The translations under genes and the position numbers were made by a program. Of a DNA stretch of 7,347 nucleotides, positions 5,621-7,347 are shown one piece after another. A model generated the notes under the pieces. The model was not told the origin of the DNA. It worked only from the letters and a program-made list of their open reading frames with translations, and made no database searches. This DNA is from JANNRR01 sp031401675 (GTDB taxonomy: Bacteria; Pseudomonadota; Alphaproteobacteria; Rhodobacterales; Rhodobacteraceae): assembly GCA_031401675.1 (NCBI GenBank), contig JANNRR010000171.1, positions 1-7,347 of the forward strand. Direction: 5' to 3'. Position 1 is the stretch's first letter. Every line of letters begins with the position of its first letter.

Positions 5621-5801
5621 GGCATCGCGTGCACGGCTTTGCCCACCGGCGGGTAGGAACGGCAGCGCTGTGGCGGCGGGATTTCCGGATCACAATTCTG
5701 CGCAATCGTGCGTTTCCGATCGGGCATGTGCCGGATTGCCCTACCCTTTATGCTGATTTTCGCCTATCCTACCAAAAAACAAAGACGACCCGAGAGGCAG
5801 G

Positions 5802-6386
5802 ATGAGCAGATTTCTTCGCGCAGCTTTGCTGCTTCTGTTGCTGACGTCGTGTGGCGGCGGCAACTTTTCTGCACCTCGCGAGCTAGACGATGCCTGCGCC
5901 ATCCTGCGCGAGCGGCCAAGCTACCTTTCCGCGATGAAAGGAACGCAGCGCCGCTGGGGCCTGCCTGTCGCGGTTCAGATGGCGACGATTCACCAGGAAT
6001 CGAAGTTCATCGGCAATGCCCGGACGCCGTTCCGCTATGCTCTTGGCGTGATCCCGATGGGGCGGCAATCTTCGGCTTACGGATACTCGCAGGCGCTGGA
6101 CGATACTTGGGACGAATACCGCAGCGCCACAGGCAACCGCAGCGCCAAGCGCGAGCGGATCGACGTCGCCACCGATTTCATGGGCTGGTACATGAATGCC
6201 AGCTTTGAACGACTGGGCATTGCCAAGGGCGATGCCCGCAACCAGTACCTCGCCTATCACGAGGGGCGCACCGGCTTTGCCAACGGCAGTTACAATGAAA
6301 AGGCCTGGCTGGTCGAAGTTGCCGACAAGGTCCAGTCGCGCGCCGAGCTCTATGACGCGCAGTTGCGGGCTTGCGGCAAGCTGTAG
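5802..6386 (+). CDS. Lipoprotein with lysozyme-like / transglycosylase (SLT) domain
   Basis: The 194-residue protein begins with a lipoprotein signal: MSRFLRAALLLLLLTSC, with the lipobox LTSC and acylated Cys17. Gly18 after the cysteine predicts passage to the outer membrane. The rest looks like a small lysozyme-fold domain as found in many Rhodobacteraceae lipoproteins. IHQESKFIGNA (63-73) holds the probable catalytic Glu66. SAYGYSQALDDTWDEY (91-106) takes the place of the AxGLMQ motif of SLT enzymes. AYHEGRTGFANGSY (151-164) is also typical. Such enzymes cleave the glycan strands of peptidoglycan; activity here is inferred from fold and motif only. AGAGG (5793-5797) precedes the ATG by 4 nt. 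It is followed by a terminator-like hairpin and converges with lolA, which lies 71 bp away. Confidence 0.83.
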   Translation: MSRFLRAALLLLLLTSCGGGNFSAPRELDDACAILRERPSYLSAMKGTQRRWGLPVAVQMATIHQESKFIGNARTPFRYALGVIPMGRQSSAYGYSQALDDTWDEYRSATGNRSAKRERIDVATDFMGWYMNASFERLGIAKGDARNQYLAYHEGRTGFANGSYNEKAWLVEVADKVQSRAELYDAQLRACGKL

Positions 6387-6390
6387 GGCC

Positions 6391-6413
6391 AGACGGCCGG
6401 ACGTCGGCCGTTT
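6391..6413 (+). terminator. Hairpin terminator between the convergent lipoprotein gene and lolA
   Basis: ACGGCCG (6393-6399) and CGGCCGT (6405-6411) form a perfect 7-bp GC-rich stem with loop GACGT. It extends outward by a G-U and an A-U pair into a short T-run (6411-6413). It starts 4 nt after the lipoprotein stop codon, the expected position for an intrinsic terminator. The minus-strand version ends in GTCT, so it would serve lolA less well. Confidence 0.5.
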
Positions 6414-6457
6414 CACCGGCCACGTGACAGCGGTATGGATTGTCGTCGCCGCAGCGA

Positions 6458-7057
6458 TCAGTCGCCCGACCGGCTTTGCGTTTCGAAGGTGATGTTGAAG
6501 TAGTGCGGCGGGAATTCGCCACCCTTTTCCAGCCCGCTCAGCACGACCGTGGTTTCGCCGCCGCCGCCGTCGGTGATCACCCACTGCTGCAGCGCGACCG
6601 GGTTCGGCGTGAAGTACAGGCGGATGGTGCCGTATTCCGGGTGCTGCGGGTCCTGTGCCTCGACCACGGTGGTGGCATCGTCGCCGGAGTGGCCGACCAC
6701 CATGCTTGCCTGCTTCAGGTCGACCTTTGGCGCAAGGATCAGGTTAAGCGGCGTGCGCTTCAGCGGGAACTGCTCCGGCGGGTTGTTGGATTTGGCATCA
6801 AAGATCGCCACCTGGCCGCCACCCGCCAGCACCAGATTGTCATCAGGGGCGGCATACTCGAACCGCGCCCGTCCGGGGCGCTGGATGAAGATGGTGCCGT
6901 TCGATTTCGAGCCGTCGGCGTTGATCTGGGTAAAGGCGCTCTGCGCCGTCTTGAAGCCGTTCAGGTAGGCCGAGATCTCGTCGAGCGACAGCTTGTCGGC
7001 CATCGCGGGCAGGGCCATGGCGGCGAGGAGGACGGGGGCGAGGAACAGGTGTTTCAT
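6458..7057 (-). CDS. lolA: LolA-like outer-membrane lipoprotein carrier protein
   Basis: The 199-residue protein has a signal peptide (MKHLFLAPVLLAAMALPAMA) with predicted cleavage after Ala20. The mature part is the usual LolA size. LolA accepts lipoproteins released from the inner membrane by LolCDE and carries them across the periplasm to the outer membrane. Family features are the N-terminal helix SAYLNGFKTAQSAFTQINAD (29-48), GTIFIQRPGRARFEY (54-68) where the RPGRxRxxY signature is diagnostic, the later LVLAGGGQVAIFD strand pair, and the C-terminal QQWVITDGGGGETTVVLSGL segment. The start at 7057 is chosen for the signal peptide; the frame is open to 7159. Unusually, the bases before it (CTACATACCTGCC) lack a purine-rich ribosome binding site. 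The usual ftsK neighbour is not seen upstream; instead a divergent gene begins at 7293. Confidence 0.92.
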   Translation of the reverse strand: MKHLFLAPVLLAAMALPAMADKLSLDEISAYLNGFKTAQSAFTQINADGSKSNGTIFIQRPGRARFEYAAPDDNLVLAGGGQVAIFDAKSNNPPEQFPLKRTPLNLILAPKVDLKQASMVVGHSGDDATTVVEAQDPQHPEYGTIRLYFTPNPVALQQWVITDGGGGETTVVLSGLEKGGEFPPHYFNITFETQSRSGD

Positions 7058-7141
7058 GGCAGGTATGTAGGGGGTTCGGGCGGGGTTTGCATCCCCGAAT
7101 TGGTTCACAAGCGGGGGATTGCCGATTGGCGGCTCGGGGCA

Positions 7142-7158
7142 TGTCCCGCGCCGGGACA
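7142..7158. promoter_or_regulatory. 17-bp dyad TGTCCCG-CGC-CGGGACA upstream of lolA
   Basis: A perfect 7-bp inverted repeat with a 3-base centre lies 85 bp upstream of lolA and 134 bp upstream of the plus-strand gene at 7293. The position in a divergent promoter region suggests an operator. It could also form a tight hairpin, but no U-tract follows on either strand. The rest of 7058-7292 shows no promoter I can defend. Confidence 0.35.
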
Positions 7159-7292
7159 AGTTAACGGATCAGGGATTTCAAGGGGTTACAAGCGCGTTTT
7201 AGGGATCTGTTCACACTACACGACAGCAGGGGTTGGCGAGGGCAGTGAGAGGTGGTTTTGTGTCGGACTCTTCCTCGCCAAAGGAGCGCCCG

Positions 7293-7347
7293 ATGGACCG
7301 ACCCGTGATTACTGCCCTCGCTGATCTGCTACGCCGTCATGTTGATC
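7293..7347 (+). CDS. N-terminus of an unidentified protein (3' partial)
   Basis: ATG 7293 is preceded by a strong ribosome binding site (AAAGGAG, 7280-7286) at a 6-nt spacing. The frame stays open to the window end, giving MDRPVITALADLLRRHVD. This is a plausible start of a cytoplasmic protein with an amphipathic first helix, but 18 residues are too few to identify it. It is divergent from lolA. Confidence 0.5.
   Translation, partial: MDRPVITALADLLRRHVD

Noticed and set aside
6440..7324. 294-codon plus-strand open frame across lolA
   Set aside because: It is antisense to lolA, which has a signal peptide and the family signature; the plus-strand product resembles nothing I know.
1..7347. CRISPR array, tRNA or rRNA genes, phage or defence genes
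   Set aside because: No regular spaced repeats, no tRNA T-loop or acceptor-stem pattern, and no protein of those classes was seen on either strand.

Overview
The window looks like chromosomal DNA from a high-GC alphaproteobacterium, most likely of the Rhodobacteraceae (Paracoccus/Rhodobacter/Roseobacter relatives). The evidence is the GC-rich codon use, the type of each protein, and an adjacent pair resembling the RbaV/RbaW partner-switch proteins described in Rhodobacter capsulatus. No sequence search was possible, so the taxon is an inference. The window begins and ends with GATC, as a Sau3AI-type cloned fragment would.

Layout, left to right. (1) 1-221: the right end of an IS5-family insertion sequence, with the last 55 codons of its transposase and its terminal repeat. 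It has landed in a small exported-protein gene (197-439, minus) and cut off that gene's 3' end. (2) 440-674: non-coding, with a perfect 18-bp palindrome at 503-520. (3) 675-2364, minus strand: a homocysteine S-methyltransferase family gene and, 292 bp upstream of it, a free methionine-(R)-sulfoxide reductase gene (msrC). (4) 2518-3339, plus strand and divergent from msrC: a two-gene cassette encoding a STAS anti-sigma-factor antagonist and an RsbW-like ATPase anti-sigma factor. (5) 3542-5119, plus: a cytoplasmic gamma-glutamyltransferase-family Ntn hydrolase of the YwrD/HpxW type. (6) 5189-5515, minus: hspQ. (7) 5802-6386, plus: a small lysozyme-fold lipoprotein. (8) 6458-7057, minus: lolA. 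(9) 7293-7347, plus: the first 18 codons of an unidentified gene.

Functional themes. Two neighbours act on methionine: one reduces free oxidised methionine and the other belongs to a family that methylates homocysteine to methionine. The partner-switch pair probably controls a sigma factor encoded elsewhere. hspQ suits a stress or protein-quality role. The lipoprotein and LolA both concern the envelope, and LolA may handle lipoproteins of the former kind. Apart from the IS scar this is ordinary core-genome sequence. I found no CRISPR array, tRNA, rRNA, phage or defence system, and nothing that clearly amounts to a new system. The best leads are the IS-truncated gene, the 18-bp palindrome with its half-site recurring near hspQ, and the partner-switch pair without a visible sigma factor or phosphatase.
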